Part shown: positions 1-9,047 of the stretch, piece by piece
Layout: each line of letters starts with the position of its first letter
How positions within the stretch are numbered: position 1 is the first letter of the stretch
Assembly: GCA_003235715.1 (NCBI GenBank)
Contig: QJVM01000236.1
Coordinates: 1 to 53,174, forward strand
Direction of reading: 5' to 3'
Length of the DNA: 53,174 bases
From: Nitrospirota bacterium
Lineage (GTDB): Bacteria > Nitrospirota > Thermodesulfovibrionia > SZUA-242
Notes under the pieces: model-generated
The model's database searches: none
What the model saw: only the letters and a program-made list of their open reading frames with translations
What the model was told of the DNA's origin: nothing
Translations under genes and position numbers: made by a program

Positions 1-660
1 TTCCACCTCATCGCGGTGAAGGACATGGACGAGGCGGGGCCGGATGCCGCGGCCTCTCAGCATCTGGATGGTTTCGAGGTCCGCATCCGGGCTGTCGAGA
101 AAATCCGAAACAACGAAGAGGGCGGCTGTGCCCTTGAGCTGTTCGCCTACGGCATTGACCGCATGGGGGAGCGTGGCTTCATCCCCGGGTTCGGTTCCGC
201 TCAGAATCTCAGTGATGGCTTCGGACTGGCCCTGGCCGCTTCTGGGCGGGAGGAAAACCGAGGGCCGACGTCCCCCAGCCGTGCCGAGGCCCACGGCGTC
301 ACCCTGGTGCAGAAGAAGGGTTGAGAGGGCCCAGACGATGCGTGCGGCGTAGTGGTACTTGGACCCCTTCAGTCCTGCATCAACTTCCGCACCAAAACTC
401 ATGGAGGCACTGGCATCCAGGAGGAAGGAGGCCCTCTGCAGTCGTTCGTCCTCGTACCGCTTCAAGTGGTAGCGGTCGGTCCGGGCGAAAAGCTTCCAGT
501 CGAGATCCCGGGTATCTTCGCCGGGCGAATACTCCCGGTGCTCTGAAAATTCAAGACTCGCGCCCCGTCGAGGGCTCGAATGGCTGCCGCGATGAGGATA
601 CAGGGTCGGTGGGCCCGGCACTTCATGGGTTCTCAGTCGGGCCGCCAGGTCTGCGTCCAT
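1..660 (-). CDS. DUF58 domain protein (C-terminus cut by window edge)
   Basis: The minus strand from ATG 660 is open to the window edge (220 codons). Residues about 36-72 hold the DUF58 signature: a SLEFSEHREYSPGED stretch, then DLDWKLFARTDRY and LKRYEDE. Residues about 80-88 (LLDASASMS) are a vWA-like DxSxS metal site. DUF58 proteins are typically encoded beside MoxR ATPases and are thought to be their vWA-type partners; the molecular role is not settled. The start lies 13 bases after the moxR stop, so it is probably cotranscribed with moxR and the genes upstream of it. The family call is firm; the start is the first ATG after the moxR stop, and the 3' part is not visible. Confidence 0.88.
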   Translation of the reverse strand, partial: MDADLAARLRTHEVPGPPTLYPHRGSHSSPRRGASLEFSEHREYSPGEDTRDLDWKLFARTDRYHLKRYEDERLQRASFLLDASASMSFGAEVDAGLKGSKYHYAARIVWALSTLLLHQGDAVGLGTAGGRRPSVFLPPRSGQGQSEAITEILSGTEPGDEATLPHAVNAVGEQLKGTAALFVVSDFLDSPDADLETIQMLRGRGIRPRLVHVLHRDEVE

Positions 661-673
661 AACGTCGAACCGT

Positions 674-1690
674 TCAAGCACGCGGGATCGCCTCGATGAC
701 TTCCTCCAGAATAGTGGCGGAACCGATCCCCTTGGCCTCTGCCTTGAAATTCGGGATGACCCGATGCTTGAGAACCGGGATGGCCAGCGCGTGAATATCC
801 TCCTCACCTGCGGCATAACGTCCGGCGAGCATGGCCCTGGCCTTGGCTGCAAGGACAAGGTGCTGAGCTGCCCTGGGACCGGCGCCCCATGAAACCCATT
901 CCCGGATTGGCGTCAGGGCAGACTTTCCAGGCCTTGTGGACCGTACGAGACGGACCGCATAATCCACCGCCGAATCGGCGACCGGAACCCTGGGAACGAG
1001 CGCCTGAAATTCAAGAATGCGTCCCGGCTCAAGAATCTTCGCAAGGGGTGGAGGCGAGCCTGAGGTGGTTCTGCGGACGATCTCCACCTCTTCCTCCTCA
1101 TCGGGGTAGCTCACATCTATGGAGAACATGAACCGGTCGAGCTGAGCCTCCGGAAGCGGATAGGTTCCCTCCTGTTCAATCGGATTCTGGGTGGCAAACA
1201 CCAGAAAGGGCTGTTCCAGGCGGTAGTCAACCCCGGCTACGCTGACCCGGTATTCCTGCATGGCCTGCAGAAGGGCCGCCTGGGTCTTGGGTGACGTTCG
1301 GTTGATCTCGTCGGCCAGGAGAATGTTCGTAAAGACAGGCCCCTTGACGAACTGAAAGATCCGCTTTCCCGTGGAATGATCCTCTTCAAGTATTTCCGTT
1401 CCGGTGATGTCCGAGGGCATGAGGTCTGGAGTGAACTGGACGCGCTTGAAGTCAAGGGCCAGGCAATCCGCCAGGGTGTGAATGAGAAGTGTTTTGGCCA
1501 GGCCAGGGACACCAATAAAGAGACCGTGCCCCCTGGAGAAGAGGGCGATGAGCAGAAGTTCCAGGACTTCCTTCTGTCCTACGATGATTTTGCCGATTTC
1601 GTGAGTTATGGCTGCCCGGGCCTCCGAGGCCTGGCGAACCAGTTCTTCGTCCTGCCGGGGCGTGAGGGGTACTCCTGCACTATCGTTCAT
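674..1690 (-). CDS. MoxR-family AAA+ ATPase
   Basis: This 338-residue protein is a full-length MoxR ATPase. The Walker A motif GVPGLAKT is at residues 60-67, and the Walker B/sensor stretch ILLADEINRTSPKTQAALLQAMQE is near residue 125. The Q39-V42 region and ATQNPIEQEGTYPLPEAQLDRF are also typical of the family. MoxR ATPases act as chaperone-like factors for activating or assembling partner complexes, usually with a vWA protein, here the DUF58 protein directly downstream. The gene is 130 bases below the gluzincin/TPR gene, with a terminator-like hairpin in the gap, so it may be partly uncoupled from the upstream pair. The substrate of this MoxR cannot be read from sequence. Confidence 0.95.
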   Translation of the reverse strand: MNDSAGVPLTPRQDEELVRQASEARAAITHEIGKIIVGQKEVLELLLIALFSRGHGLFIGVPGLAKTLLIHTLADCLALDFKRVQFTPDLMPSDITGTEILEEDHSTGKRIFQFVKGPVFTNILLADEINRTSPKTQAALLQAMQEYRVSVAGVDYRLEQPFLVFATQNPIEQEGTYPLPEAQLDRFMFSIDVSYPDEEEEVEIVRRTTSGSPPPLAKILEPGRILEFQALVPRVPVADSAVDYAVRLVRSTRPGKSALTPIREWVSWGAGPRAAQHLVLAAKARAMLAGRYAAGEEDIHALAIPVLKHRVIPNFKAEAKGIGSATILEEVIEAIPRA

Positions 1691-1758
1691 GGAAATCCTT
1701 TCATTTGAGATGGTTCGGGCGATGCAAAAACATCATTATAGGCACGCCTTCATGAATT

Positions 1759-1791
1759 GAAAACAGGGCCTTTCCGGTCGGCCGGGCCCTG
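1759..1791 (-). terminator. Terminator-like hairpin between the gluzincin/TPR gene and moxR
   Basis: On the minus strand the arms CAGGGCC (1791-1785) and GGCCCTG (1770-1764) can pair, followed by TTTT (1763-1760). The stem is 7 bp with a G+C-rich loop that can itself pair, and the T-run is short. It could end or attenuate transcription coming from the DUF4175 operon before moxR. Confidence 0.4.
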
Positions 1792-1820
1792 GTCCGATAC
1801 CGAAGCCTTGTCTATCCCCT

Positions 1821-3449
1821 TTAAAGGGGGGGGTGCGCGGTCTCCTTTTCGAGGAGCGACAGGGCCCACTCCTGTCTTTGCGCCTCCGAGGTCTCGCCGG
1901 CATGCCGGGCTGCCACAAGCAGGGCCCTTCGGCCGGGGATGTGGAAAGGGTTGATTTCCATCAGGGCCCGAAGGGCCTCCATCGCTTCCGAATATCGTTC
2001 CAATTCGAGCAAGGCCATGCCCTTCCTGCCCCAGAGGACCCCGAGTTCGGGATATATCATTAGCGCCGCATCGCTTGCGGCCACCGATTCCTGATATCGC
2101 CCGATCGCCATCTGTCCCCAAATATAGCGGGAAGCCACTCCCGCGAGGGAGGGAGACTGCTCGTAGGCCTTCTGGTATTCCACGGCGGCCGCATGAACCC
2201 GGCCACGCTCCCGGAGCAGATCGCCGAGGCGGACAAAGTTCTCCGCCTCCCGGTCGGGGATGGCCGAGGGATCTTCGCTCTCTTCCGCCTCGTCGGCAAG
2301 GGCCAGGGGGAGGATTTGGTATTCTCCTTTACCGAGGGGCTGTGTGCGAACCCAGCTGCGCCAGCGGGCATCGTAAGCCGCGAAAGAGTCACCCCATACG
2401 GCCTCGAGGGCTTCTCTATCATCCCGCCCGTCGCCGATCGCTTCGGCGAGAGCCTGCAGGGCCTCCAGACCCTTTGTTTCCACCAAGAAGGTCATCATGG
2501 TGGCCACCTCAGCAAAGGCCAGCTGGGTATCCTCTGCAGATTCAAGCTTGGCCACGGACGGGCTCATCGTTTCAAGGGAAATCAGAGTCCCCTCGCTCAT
2601 GCGGCGGCTAAGCAGGGCCTCCGAAGAGGGGCTCAGGTCCCCGTACGCCCCACGCCAGGAGCCTTCCAGATATTTGGCAATGCCTTCGTGAACCCAGATG
2701 GGGGCACGTCCACGACTCAAATGATAGATGGCCAAATGGAGGTATTCGTGGCTCAGGGTGTCCCTCCAGCCATATCCGTGCAGGGTCGCCCTCGGGCTGG
2801 CGATCATCAGCCGGTTGAACTTGCAGAGGCCTATGGTTCCTGAGGTACGTACTTCTTTGCGCGTCAGCGTTGACACCGATGTGAACTGGCTCACACTCGG
2901 ATAAATTTCCACCCGGACGGGGGCCTCCGGTTCAAACCCGAGATCCCGCAATACGGCGACCCTGGCTTTTTCGAGACCCTCAAGGGCCGGCTCAACCAGA
3001 ATCTCATCACGGGGGTCCGCCCAGCTGATAACGAAATGGTCGCTCCTGTGGGTCCGCATGTTTCTGGTCGCGTCGTCGGTTGTGGCGACCAGTTCCGGGA
3101 AAGAGCCTGTCATCCGGTTCCTTTCCATGACCGCCCGGGCTTCGGCGTAACGCCCCTCGAAGAAAAGAACCCTCGCCTCAAGCCCCCGGACGTCGGGATC
3201 GTTCGGGGACTCCCGGTTCAGTCGATCCACCAGTTCACGGGCCTCCTTTACCCTCCATTCAAAAAGGAGCCCGCTCCCCTTGTAGAGCCCCAGAGACTTC
3301 TCCGAAATCCCGTAGATCTCCGTCGCTGTCGCATAGCCGTGAAGAACGCCCAGCAGGGTAACACCGCAAAGAAGGCCGCCGAGTAAAAGTCCCAGCCCTT
3401 TTATGGTTTTGTAATAATAGTATTTATGTTTAGTTACAAGTTGTTGCAT
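1821..3449 (-). CDS. Membrane-anchored gluzincin (peptidase MA-like) with C-terminal TPRs
   Basis: The protein has 542 residues. A hydrophobic segment at about 18-40 (LGLLLGGLLCGVTLLGVL) is a signal anchor. A TPR-like region follows at about 60-115. A peptidase domain then carries HEYLH (234-238) and, 16 residues on, HEGIAKYLE (254-262), the HExxH...E arrangement of gluzincin zinc peptidases of the peptidase MA-like type. TPR-like helices run from about 400 to 520. It is probably an extracytoplasmic membrane-tethered protease or a protein-binding derivative. It lies 15 bases after the DUF4175 gene and so is in the same operon. The last codons run through a G8 tract at 1826-1833, inside the palindrome CCCCTTTAAAGGGG (1816-1829). 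The start ATG sits in an unusually AT-rich stretch. The substrate is unknown. Confidence 0.8.
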   Translation of the reverse strand: MQQLVTKHKYYYYKTIKGLGLLLGGLLCGVTLLGVLHGYATATEIYGISEKSLGLYKGSGLLFEWRVKEARELVDRLNRESPNDPDVRGLEARVLFFEGRYAEARAVMERNRMTGSFPELVATTDDATRNMRTHRSDHFVISWADPRDEILVEPALEGLEKARVAVLRDLGFEPEAPVRVEIYPSVSQFTSVSTLTRKEVRTSGTIGLCKFNRLMIASPRATLHGYGWRDTLSHEYLHLAIYHLSRGRAPIWVHEGIAKYLEGSWRGAYGDLSPSSEALLSRRMSEGTLISLETMSPSVAKLESAEDTQLAFAEVATMMTFLVETKGLEALQALAEAIGDGRDDREALEAVWGDSFAAYDARWRSWVRTQPLGKGEYQILPLALADEAEESEDPSAIPDREAENFVRLGDLLRERGRVHAAAVEYQKAYEQSPSLAGVASRYIWGQMAIGRYQESVAASDAALMIYPELGVLWGRKGMALLELERYSEAMEALRALMEINPFHIPGRRALLVAARHAGETSEAQRQEWALSLLEKETAHPPL

Positions 3450-3464
3450 GTTTTTGTAAATGTA

Positions 3465-6449
3465 CTACTTTATTAACTGTTCGTAATAGGACTCCACATC
3501 CTTTTCGTAATTTCTGGGGTACTTGCCTTCCCGCATGGCCCTCATGACATCCTCCCGGAAGCCCTTTAGTTCCCGGGCTTCCATCTCCTCGGGGATTTCG
3601 ACGTGACTTCGATCCACATCCTGTCCCTGGGACCCCGGGCCCCCCGGCTTCTGAACCATCCTGAATCCGGACTCACCGGAAGCGCCCCCCTGCATCTTCT
3701 TCTTGGCCTGTTGCAGTTCCCTGGCAATACCGGAGAGTCCCTCAAGCGCACGGTTCTCTGACTGCAGAGCCCCGGGGCGGTCCGCGGCTTTCAGCTGTCC
3801 GGAAGCCTCTCCCATCGCGTCTTGGGCCTGGTCCGCCATTCCCGGCACGTTAGGCGGCAGGAAGGGCAGGTTCTTCAGGGTCTTCCGGAGCTTCGATCCG
3901 AACTCTCCCGTCTTTTCTTCCAACCCCTGCTGTTTTTCGCCAAGACCGGCGAGCTGACGGCGGACTTCCTCGGAAATTTCGGAAGAAGATTTCCCAAACA
4001 GGCCTTCCAGTTCCTCCCTGAAGGCCTCGATCTGCTTCTGACCTGCTGCTTCGCCTTGCTTCAGGTTCTGCTTGACGCTTTCTGAAGCCTCTTCAGACCT
4101 GGCATTGAATTCGGCGTAGACGTCACGGTAGGCACCCTCGAGATAAGGAATCATGTCCTGGCTCCGAGCCGGGTCGGACCGCAGATTCTGGCGTGTTTCT
4201 GAAAGGGCTTCATTGAAACGGCGTCTCTTCTCGAAATATTCCAGAGACCTTTGGGCCTGGTTGGTCTCGGGCTTCATGTGCCAGCCCATCTGGTGTCTCG
4301 GAATGCGTGCCTCGTTCTGTCTTACGTTTTCCGCAACGGCATCCAGACGGGACTCCAACCTCTTCATCATTTGCTGAAAAGCCGCACGGTCCATTTCAGC
4401 GGACGGTCCGCTCTCCCGGGCCGAGAGTTCCCGCGTTTCATTGAGCAGGCCTTCCTGTCCCTTCATCAGCTCCCCCAGGTCCTGTTCAAGCTCTGACATA
4501 TCCTCAAGCATCATCCCCGATGTACCCTCCGATGCGGCGCGAGCCGCATCTTCGAGCGCGGAAAGCCAGGAACTCATTTGAGCAAGAAGCTCCTCCGCCG
4601 CCTTACGGGCCTCCTCTGAATTGCCCGACTTCAGAGCTTTCTGAAGACGTTCCAGGGCCTCCTGAAGGTCCGATTTAGGCATATCCCGGACGGCATCCGC
4701 GTTGACGAACTCTTCAGGCATGGATTCGCGTTCCCGGGCCAGCATCTGGTTCATCCTGGACATGAGTTCCATTATTCTGTTCAAAAGCGATTGCATCCTG
4801 CGTGGATCGGTTCCGCTCTGAAGTTCGTCAAACAGACTTCTCTGCAGGGCGGAGATCTCCTCCCCAAGACCAAGGGCCTTTTCCATATTGAGGTTTCTGA
4901 GGAGGCGGTCCAGGAGGAGAATGTCCCGTTCCAGTTCCGGTATTATCGGCCCTCGGTCATCCGAGCCGTCAATGAAGGGGCGAAGGACGACCTCAAGACT
5001 CGTCTTAATGGAGATCAGAGCTAGGGAGGGAGGCGATTCCAGAACCAGCTCCATCTGCTGGTTCCTCAACAGTTCGCTCATGAGGCGGAGGAGGTCCTCG
5101 GCACCATCACGGAGCCGGGTCATACCCGTTTGCTCACCTTCACGATGCTCGAGATGGTCTCCGAGGTAAAGAACCAGGGACTCGAAGAGGCGCTCCTCGA
5201 GGTTCTCAATGGTTTCCACAATCTTTCTTCTATCAATGAATGACAGGTATACCGAACGGGTGGACCCCGCCTTGGCGCCCGCGACCGAATCGTTGTCCCA
5301 TACGGTTACGCTGAGATGGGCACCCTCACCCAGTCCTTCGTATCGCAGGGGGAGAATCTGGACAGACCCCTCCGTGGTCCTGCCCGGCTCCATCCGCACG
5401 GGAAGTCTGACCTCTTTGTCTCCCCGCAGCACAACCTCGGCCCTTTCAATTCCAAAATCGTCCTCCGCACGGAAAGAAACCTGAACCACAGCGTCCTTGA
5501 GGATCTCGAGGTCTGCCTCGGGGGTCACCAGAGTTGCTTCAGGCGGGTGGTCCGGGAGCATTTCAAACGGCTCGGGCGTAAAGCCCAAGGGGAGGAGGGC
5601 ACCCGAACGGAAAAACTCAAACCGGTATTCGCCGGATTTGCCCAGAATCCAGGCCACGCGGAACTCTCGGTCCGACTGGACGGTCCCTTCGATGGGGTCA
5701 CCGCCCTCCGGAAGGACCACGCCCCGTTCAACTTTGCCAGACAACAGGGATTCCACAGATACCCGTGTACCCGGAAGGGCCCTCAGGGAACCGCTTACAT
5801 CCTCGATTACAGTCTCCGGAAGGCCTGTATAAGCCGGTGGAGAGAGGGTGTATCTCGCGCTGTTAAAGGTGATAGGGGAAGGACGCAGGGCTCGGACAAC
5901 GGCCCGCCAACCGGTCAACGCCCCGTAAGGGTCAGCAATGAGAAAGGCAGCCGCAAAACAGACGCTCCCGGCCAGAAGAATCACCCAAGGCGTCAATTCG
6001 CCCGCGGGAAGCGCACGGGAGGGCTCGAGCTGTCTGGCCGCCTCTGCGGCCATTCTGACCTGAGCCTGGACCAGGGAAAGGCTGGCCCCTCTTTCACTGG
6101 TGGTTTGCGGGCCCCACCGGGAAAGATCCGAACCCGAAACAACGAGGTCCTTCAGGTCCGGGCGTCCCGACGAGAGAAGGCCTGCCGCCGCGCTCATGGA
6201 GAGCCGGGGCCTTCGGAACCTTCTGAGTGCTGCATATACCCCCAGAAGAATCACGGGCGAAACCGCCAGAACTATCACGGCGGACCATACCCGAAAGGAT
6301 TCCGAGACCCGGGCGGGAAGCGTAAAAAATGGGATCAGGGCGAGAGCAAGCGCCGCGGTAAAGGCTGACGCGAAGGCCATTCCCCGGCGCCAAGCGGCCA
6401 GACGGCGGACGGTCCTGACTCTGGAAACAAGAATTGAGGCGTAATCCAT
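3465..6449 (-). CDS. DUF4175-type large membrane protein with long coiled coils
   Basis: The protein has 994 residues. The N-terminus has two transmembrane helices (about 20-45 and 55-77) and a third at about 150-172. A beta-rich extracytoplasmic part follows (about 190-400). From about residue 405 to 960 it is highly charged, Glu/Gln/Arg-rich and probably coiled-coil. This layout matches the DUF4175/TIGR02302-like family, which is often encoded beside MoxR and DUF58. No enzymatic motif is visible. It is the first gene of the minus-strand unit ending in moxR-DUF58. The upstream 320-base gap is shared with divergent ahbD. A role in envelope maintenance with MoxR is inferred from gene order only. 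Confidence 0.72.
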   Translation of the reverse strand: MDYASILVSRVRTVRRLAAWRRGMAFASAFTAALALALIPFFTLPARVSESFRVWSAVIVLAVSPVILLGVYAALRRFRRPRLSMSAAAGLLSSGRPDLKDLVVSGSDLSRWGPQTTSERGASLSLVQAQVRMAAEAARQLEPSRALPAGELTPWVILLAGSVCFAAAFLIADPYGALTGWRAVVRALRPSPITFNSARYTLSPPAYTGLPETVIEDVSGSLRALPGTRVSVESLLSGKVERGVVLPEGGDPIEGTVQSDREFRVAWILGKSGEYRFEFFRSGALLPLGFTPEPFEMLPDHPPEATLVTPEADLEILKDAVVQVSFRAEDDFGIERAEVVLRGDKEVRLPVRMEPGRTTEGSVQILPLRYEGLGEGAHLSVTVWDNDSVAGAKAGSTRSVYLSFIDRRKIVETIENLEERLFESLVLYLGDHLEHREGEQTGMTRLRDGAEDLLRLMSELLRNQQMELVLESPPSLALISIKTSLEVVLRPFIDGSDDRGPIIPELERDILLLDRLLRNLNMEKALGLGEEISALQRSLFDELQSGTDPRRMQSLLNRIMELMSRMNQMLARERESMPEEFVNADAVRDMPKSDLQEALERLQKALKSGNSEEARKAAEELLAQMSSWLSALEDAARAASEGTSGMMLEDMSELEQDLGELMKGQEGLLNETRELSARESGPSAEMDRAAFQQMMKRLESRLDAVAENVRQNEARIPRHQMGWHMKPETNQAQRSLEYFEKRRRFNEALSETRQNLRSDPARSQDMIPYLEGAYRDVYAEFNARSEEASESVKQNLKQGEAAGQKQIEAFREELEGLFGKSSSEISEEVRRQLAGLGEKQQGLEEKTGEFGSKLRKTLKNLPFLPPNVPGMADQAQDAMGEASGQLKAADRPGALQSENRALEGLSGIARELQQAKKKMQGGASGESGFRMVQKPGGPGSQGQDVDRSHVEIPEEMEARELKGFREDVMRAMREGKYPRNYEKDVESYYEQLIK

Positions 6450-6769
6450 CGGCTGAAATTCAGTGCGACAGGCTCTATTCTACCGTGTTCATAGCCAGGG
6501 GGTCCGGGGGGGCGGGTTTACGGCGTGTCCGCGAGAGGCGGTTCAGGGAGCCTGGTGTCCCTATCGGCCGCGACGACCCTCTCCAGGCACCGTGAGGATA
6601 AGGGAAGGGAAACTTGGGCACGAGTTAGGGCCTATCAGGCCCACTTGAGGCTTCGCCGGAGGGTCTTCGAGAACGGGCCGACCCTTCCGCGGAACCGGCG
6701 GCGGATTTTAGAAAAAGTCAGCGATTCCGCAAGGTTGTTTGTGCCCGGCCCCGTCCACGTGTTATAAAT
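6450..6769. other. Divergent intergenic region (320 bases)
   Basis: This gap separates the divergent DUF4175 and ahbD genes and must hold both promoters. A G-rich run at 6498-6516 (G5, G7 and G3 tracts separated by 1-3 bases) could fold as a G-quadruplex near the DUF4175 start. A candidate ahbD promoter abuts the ahbD start. No convincing ORF, tRNA or riboswitch was seen. Confidence 0.5.
6739..6768 (+). promoter_or_regulatory. Candidate ahbD promoter
   Basis: TTGTGC (6739-6744) and TATAAA (6763-6768) are spaced by 18 bases. The -10 element ends one base before the first possible ATG (6770). If this promoter is used, translation must begin at the ATG at 6779 on a nearly leaderless mRNA. The -35 match is weak. 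Confidence 0.3.
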
Positions 6770-7858
6770 ATGTTCACTATGATCAAGGAATTCACACCCA
6801 AATGGATCGCCTGGGAGATTACCCGGCGATGTAATCTCAAATGTGTTCATTGTCGTTCCTCTTCCCTGATTACGGACAAGCATCCGGGGTTCACCCGGGA
6901 GCAGGCCTTCAAACTGCTTGATGAGATCGCGGACTATGCCAAGCCCGTTGTCGTTCTGTCCGGGGGGGAACCCCTTCTGAGAAAGGACGTCTTCGAGATT
7001 GCGGCTCACGGCACCCAACAGGGCCTCCGGATGTGCATGGCCACCAACGGGATGCTCGTGACGGACGAAATCTGCGAAAAGATCAAATCTTCCGGGATAC
7101 GCATCTGTTCGCTGAGTCTCGACGGGTCGACCGAAGAGGTTCACGATAACTTCAGGCAGCAAAAGGGTGCGTTCCAAGGCGCGATTCGTGCCGCCAAACT
7201 TTTCAAGAAACACGGGATCGAGTTTCTCATCAATTCTTCCTTTACGCGGAGAAACCAGCAGGAGATACCGAAGCTGGCCCGGCTGGCCAAGGACCTGGGT
7301 GCCACGGCCTGGTATATGTTCATGATCGTCCCCACCGGTCGGGGCGAGGAGATCATGGAGGAACTGATTTCAAAGGAAGAGTACGAGGAAATCCTGAACT
7401 GGCACTACGAGATGGAGCGCAAAGAGAAGGATATGCTCGTCCGTCCGACCTGCGCGCCTCATTATTACAGGATTGTATTGCAGAGGAATAAGAAGGAAGA
7501 GGAAAAGGTCGAGAAGAGAACCCTCAAGTTTTCGACGGGTGGTTCCAAGGGCTGTCTTGCCGGACAGCTGATCGCGCTCATTGATGTGGATGGTGAGGTG
7601 CTTCCATGCAGTTACTTTCCGAAATCGGCCGGAAATGTCCTGAAACAGCCTTTCCGTGAGATCTGGGAAAAATCGGAACTTTTCCGGGATCTTCGCGATT
7701 TCAAGAGTTATAAAGGCCGTTGCGGGTCCTGCGAGTATGTGGGGGTCTGCGGCGGGTGCCGGGCCCGCGCCTACGCCATCACCGGGGATTACATGGATGA
7801 AGAACCCTTCTGTGGTTACGTCCCTGTCAAATTGAAAAAAGAGGTTATCAAGCCCTGA
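6770..7858 (+). CDS. ahbD: Radical SAM/SPASM heme b synthase AhbD-like
   Basis: The protein has 362 residues. The radical SAM cluster motif is C21-N-L-K-C25-V-H-C28, preceded by [16 protein letters not shown] (SAM binding) is near residue 64. The C-terminal SPASM region has GCLAGQ near 260 and [13 protein letters not shown] near 317-329, with another Cys in EEPFCGY; these can bind auxiliary Fe-S clusters. [10 protein letters not shown] and the SPASM spacing match AhbD, which decarboxylates iron-coproporphyrin III to heme b without oxygen. NirJ-like or peptide-maturing SPASM proteins are alternatives, but hemE and hemY follow at once. The start could be ATG 6770 or ATG 6779, because the candidate -10 box ends at 6768. 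Confidence 0.8.
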   Translation: MFTMIKEFTPKWIAWEITRRCNLKCVHCRSSSLITDKHPGFTREQAFKLLDEIADYAKPVVVLSGGEPLLRKDVFEIAAHGTQQGLRMCMATNGMLVTDEICEKIKSSGIRICSLSLDGSTEEVHDNFRQQKGAFQGAIRAAKLFKKHGIEFLINSSFTRRNQQEIPKLARLAKDLGATAWYMFMIVPTGRGEEIMEELISKEEYEEILNWHYEMERKEKDMLVRPTCAPHYYRIVLQRNKKEEEKVEKRTLKFSTGGSKGCLAGQLIALIDVDGEVLPCSYFPKSAGNVLKQPFREIWEKSELFRDLRDFKSYKGRCGSCEYVGVCGGCRARAYAITGDYMDEEPFCGYVPVKLKKEVIKP

Positions 7859-7920
7859 TGTCCCCTAATCCGTACGTGCCGGCCCGTAACCCCGCGTGAA
7901 ACATTCCGGTCACGTGTCTT

Positions 7921-7943
7921 CCCCCGGCCGTTTGGGGGCTTTT
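7921..7943 (+). terminator. Weak terminator-like hairpin between ahbD and hemE
   Basis: CCCCC (7921-7925) and GGGGG (7934-7938) form a short stem with an 8-base loop, followed by CTTTT. It lies 33 bases before the hemE start and may give partial termination only. Confidence 0.3.
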
Positions 7944-7975
7944 CTGGCCATCAATACATTTCTTTGGAGGGTTTC

Positions 7976-9013
7976 ATGGATTATCCGTTTCTGAGAGCGT
8001 GCCGAAGGAAGGAAACTGATTATACGCCTGTCTGGATCATGAGGCAGGCGGGACGTTACCTTGAAGAGTATCGGGAGGTCCAAAAGAAAGCCGACTTCAT
8101 GACGGTGTGCAAGACACCGGACCTGACGGTGGAGGTTACGCTTCAGCCTATTCGAATTCTGGGCGTGGATGCCGCCATACTCTTTTCGGACATATTGACC
8201 CCGGTTGAGACGATGGGGCTCAAACTCCAGTTCATCAAGGGAAAGGGTCCGGTACTGGAACCCCCTGTGAAATCCATGCAGGCTGTAGACCGCCTCGGGA
8301 TTCCCGACCCTGAGGATGATCTCGGTTTTGTTCTGGAGTCCATTCGAATTCTTCGCAAGGAACTGGAAGGAAAGGTCCCTCTCATAGGCTTCTGCGGCGC
8401 ACCGTTTACCCTGGCCTGCTACATGATCGAGGGAGAGACGTCGAAGGATTACTCCGGTGCCAAGCGCCTCATGTTTCAGGCACCCCACATCTTCTCGGCA
8501 CTCATGGAGAAGATTACGGAGACCGTCTCTATTTATGCGGATGCCCAGATCAAAGCCGGTGCCCAGGCGATCCAGTTCTTCGACACGTGGGCTGGGCTTC
8601 TTTCGCGCGCCGATTACAGGAAGTATGCCCTGCCGTATATCAAGAAGGCTATATCGTATGTGAAGAAACAGAACAAGGGAGTTCCTGTGATCTACTACGT
8701 GAACGGCAGTTCGACCATTCTGGACCTTGTAAAGAGCGCAGGGTCTTCCGTTATCGGGCTGGACTGGCGTCACGACCTGGATACGGCATGGGAAGCCCTC
8801 GGGCACAACGTGGCCGTACAAGGGAATCTGGATCCGTGCACGCTCTTCCTGCCCCAGGATCAACTGAAGAAACGGGTGAAAGATATTCTGAAGAGAGCCG
8901 GGGGCCGGCCGGGCCACATCTTCAATCTCGGGCACGGGATTCTGCCTCCCACGCCCAGGGAAAATGCTATTGCCCTGGTGGAAATGGTCCACCAACTCAG
9001 CCGGAAGAAATAG
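7976..9013 (+). CDS. hemE: Uroporphyrinogen decarboxylase
   Basis: This 345-residue protein matches the usual HemE length. It has the N-terminal substrate-binding motif PVWIMRQAGRYLEEYR (about 19-34) and the later FCGAPFTLACYMIEG segment. The catalytic Asp region is SDILTPVE. HemE removes four carboxyl groups from uroporphyrinogen III to give coproporphyrinogen III in the cytoplasm. ATG 7976 is chosen because a TTGGAGGG ribosome site lies just upstream (7964-7971); a TTG at 7964 is in frame but lies inside that site. The gene sits between ahbD and the porphyrinogen oxidase gene, 34 bases before the latter. Confidence 0.97.
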   Translation: MDYPFLRACRRKETDYTPVWIMRQAGRYLEEYREVQKKADFMTVCKTPDLTVEVTLQPIRILGVDAAILFSDILTPVETMGLKLQFIKGKGPVLEPPVKSMQAVDRLGIPDPEDDLGFVLESIRILRKELEGKVPLIGFCGAPFTLACYMIEGETSKDYSGAKRLMFQAPHIFSALMEKITETVSIYADAQIKAGAQAIQFFDTWAGLLSRADYRKYALPYIKKAISYVKKQNKGVPVIYYVNGSSTILDLVKSAGSSVIGLDWRHDLDTAWEALGHNVAVQGNLDPCTLFLPQDQLKKRVKDILKRAGGRPGHIFNLGHGILPPTPRENAIALVEMVHQLSRKK

Positions 9014-9047
9014 TGCTCCAAGGCGTTAAGAAAGGCGGATACCGACC

